Origin: Agromyces bauzanensis
GTDB lineage: Bacteria > Actinomycetota > Actinomycetes > Actinomycetales > Microbacteriaceae
Reading direction: 5' to 3'
Length of the DNA: 64,000 bases
Assembly: GCF_014645655.1 (NCBI RefSeq)
Contig: NZ_BMMD01000008.1
Coordinates: 96,171 to 160,170, forward strand
Below the pieces are notes generated by a model. It did not search any database and had not been told where the DNA came from. It saw only the letters and a list, made by a program, of their open reading frames with translations. Shown in pieces: positions 63,394 to 64,000 of the stretch. The translations under genes were made by a program, and so were the position numbers. Positions within the stretch are counted from its first letter, which is position 1. Every line of letters starts with the position of its first letter.

Positions 63394-64000
63394 CTACAGC
63401 CTCGGGGCGTTGCTCGGCGACGTAGGCGCGGGCGTTGCGGGGATGAACGGCGCTGCGAGCTCTCGCCCCGCGGTCTCCCGCGATCCCAGGTTCGGCTCGT
63501 AGGCCCGCACGGCCTCGATGGTCAGCTCGACCCGCTCCGACTCCGGCGCCGCAGGCTCAGGGCCAGGTTCGTCCTGCATCGAGGCGAGCTGGGATTCGAC
63601 GCGGGCGAGGTCTTCCTCCGCGTCGGAAAGGGCCTGGGCGTGGCGGAAGGGCTGGCCGAGGCGCTGCTGGGTGTCGGCGACGGTCTGCTCGGCTTCCTCC
63701 AGGTCGGTGCGGGCCTGGTCGAGGAGGGAGGGGATGCCGCTGACGCGGTTCTCGATGCGCTGGACGAGCCCGAGACCTGCTTCCAGGAACGACTCCTTCG
63801 GCATCGTGAAGCCCGAGCGGGGCACCTCGGGCAGAGAGACGGTCACATCGAGGGCGGCGAGCCCGGAGCGGGCCTCGACGTGGATGTCGAAGCCGGATGG
63901 CGCGTAGCGCTTCTCGGTACCGATAGTCCAGCGACCTGGTACCGAGGTTCTGGCTAGTTGGTACTCCCGCGCTTGTTCTGGTCTTCTGATCTCGGCGGCG
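63394..64000 (-). CDS. C-terminus of a large element-encoded protein (helicase/methylase type?)
   Basis: The minus-strand frame is open from the window edge to a TAG or similar stop at 63394, giving 201 residues of a C-terminal part. It reads WTIGTEKRYAPSGFDIHVEA, VPRSGFTMPKESFLEAG, then a long coiled-coil (GIPSLLDQARTDLEEAEQTV, LSDAEEDLARVESQLASM) and a Pro-rich tail. From memory this ending is seen in giant helicase/methyltransferase proteins of mobile elements; the catalytic domains are outside the window, so the call is tentative. A GTG at 63846 is in frame but internal. It converges with the PIN gene with a one-base gap. Confidence 0.5.
   Translation of the reverse strand, partial: AAEIRRPEQAREYQLARTSVPGRWTIGTEKRYAPSGFDIHVEARSGLAALDVTVSLPEVPRSGFTMPKESFLEAGLGLVQRIENRVSGIPSLLDQARTDLEEAEQTVADTQQRLGQPFRHAQALSDAEEDLARVESQLASMQDEPGPEPAAPESERVELTIEAVRAYEPNLGSRETAGRELAAPFIPATPAPTSPSNAPRL

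Larger units (their letters stand above)
60735..64000. mobile_element. Left end of an integrative element in tRNA-Pro
   Basis: Directly after tRNA-Pro come an inverted repeat, a small HTH protein of the excisionase type, a tyrosine integrase, a two-gene HTH/PIN module and the end of a large protein on the other strand. No housekeeping gene follows inside the window. The right end, which should repeat the tRNA 3' part, is not in view, so size and type (phage, ICE or island) remain open. GC content does not stand out from the host. Confidence 0.75.

Noticed and set aside
60735..64000. Search for a second copy of the tRNA-Pro 3' end as attR
   Set aside because: No copy of the 25 bases before the CCA was found up to 64000; the right end must lie outside.

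Overview
The window is 64 kb of about 70% GC DNA from an actinomycete, most likely a Microbacteriaceae (Agromyces-like) chromosome. This is inferred from gene content, heavy C/G use at third codon positions, many GTG starts, Actinobacteria-type promoters of the form TAnnnT set 6-7 nt before start codons, and families typical of that group (SCO7613-type giant membrane protein, GerW/YtfJ-like protein, YkoEDC thiamine transporter, paired aminopeptidases N). I did not run any database search; family names come from recognisable motifs.

Layout. 1-4.1 kb: glycogen/maltodextrin breakdown (3' end of an alpha-glucan phosphorylase, a GlgX debranching enzyme, a YbaK deacylase). 4.2-6.8 kb: cysteine desulfurase and MnmA, which together make 2-thiouridine in tRNA. 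6.9-8.6 kb: a tandem pair of related membrane proteins. 8.9-15.6 kb: DNA ligase LigA, the GatCAB amidotransferase operon and a glycine-rich protein. 15.6-17.3 kb: DNA polymerase IV and a GerW-like protein. 17.3-20.4 kb: a TPP riboswitch, an RBS-sequestering hairpin and the ECF transporter genes ykoE-ykoD-ykoC. 20.4-26 kb: a P-loop kinase-like protein, an inactive-looking D,D-carboxypeptidase homologue, a minimal zinc metallopeptidase, tRNA-His, oligoribonuclease, tRNA-Arg, a cation/proton antiporter and NadE. 26-36 kb: small membrane proteins, an EamA transporter, aldo/keto reductase, MsrA, SSB, a lipoprotein, EttA, two thioesterases, a DUF2231-like membrane protein and a Rieske protein. 36-44.6 kb: an FAD dehydrogenase, truncated haemoglobin, MscS channel and two paralogous aminopeptidases N with a dead ABC-ATPase fragment between them. 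44.7-51 kb: DUF2332 protein, RpiB, a Fpg/Nei glycosylase, an MFS exporter, a PaiB-like protein and an amidohydrolase. 51-56.7 kb: a zone of gene decay (frameshifted multicopper oxidase, LysE fragment, a broken small gene, a frameshifted SnoaL-like gene) that also holds an intact two-component system, Dps and tRNA-Gly. 56.7-60.5 kb: one 1244-residue membrane protein.

The last 3.3 kb is the left end of an integrated element that sits directly behind tRNA-Pro(TGG). It has an AlpA-like excisionase, a tyrosine integrase, a two-gene HTH/PIN module that looks like a toxin-antitoxin pair, and the C-terminus of a large protein running off the window on the minus strand. The right attachment site lies outside the window.

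The most useful observations are: (i) at least fifteen genes whose -10 box lies exactly 6-7 nt before the start codon, predicting leaderless mRNAs, including two divergent gene pairs whose opposite -10 boxes overlap by five bases; (ii) a complete TPP riboswitch with a readable expression platform; (iii) three single-base frameshifts in otherwise intact genes; (iv) a PIN-domain toxin candidate fused to a short Cys-rich tail inside the mobile element.
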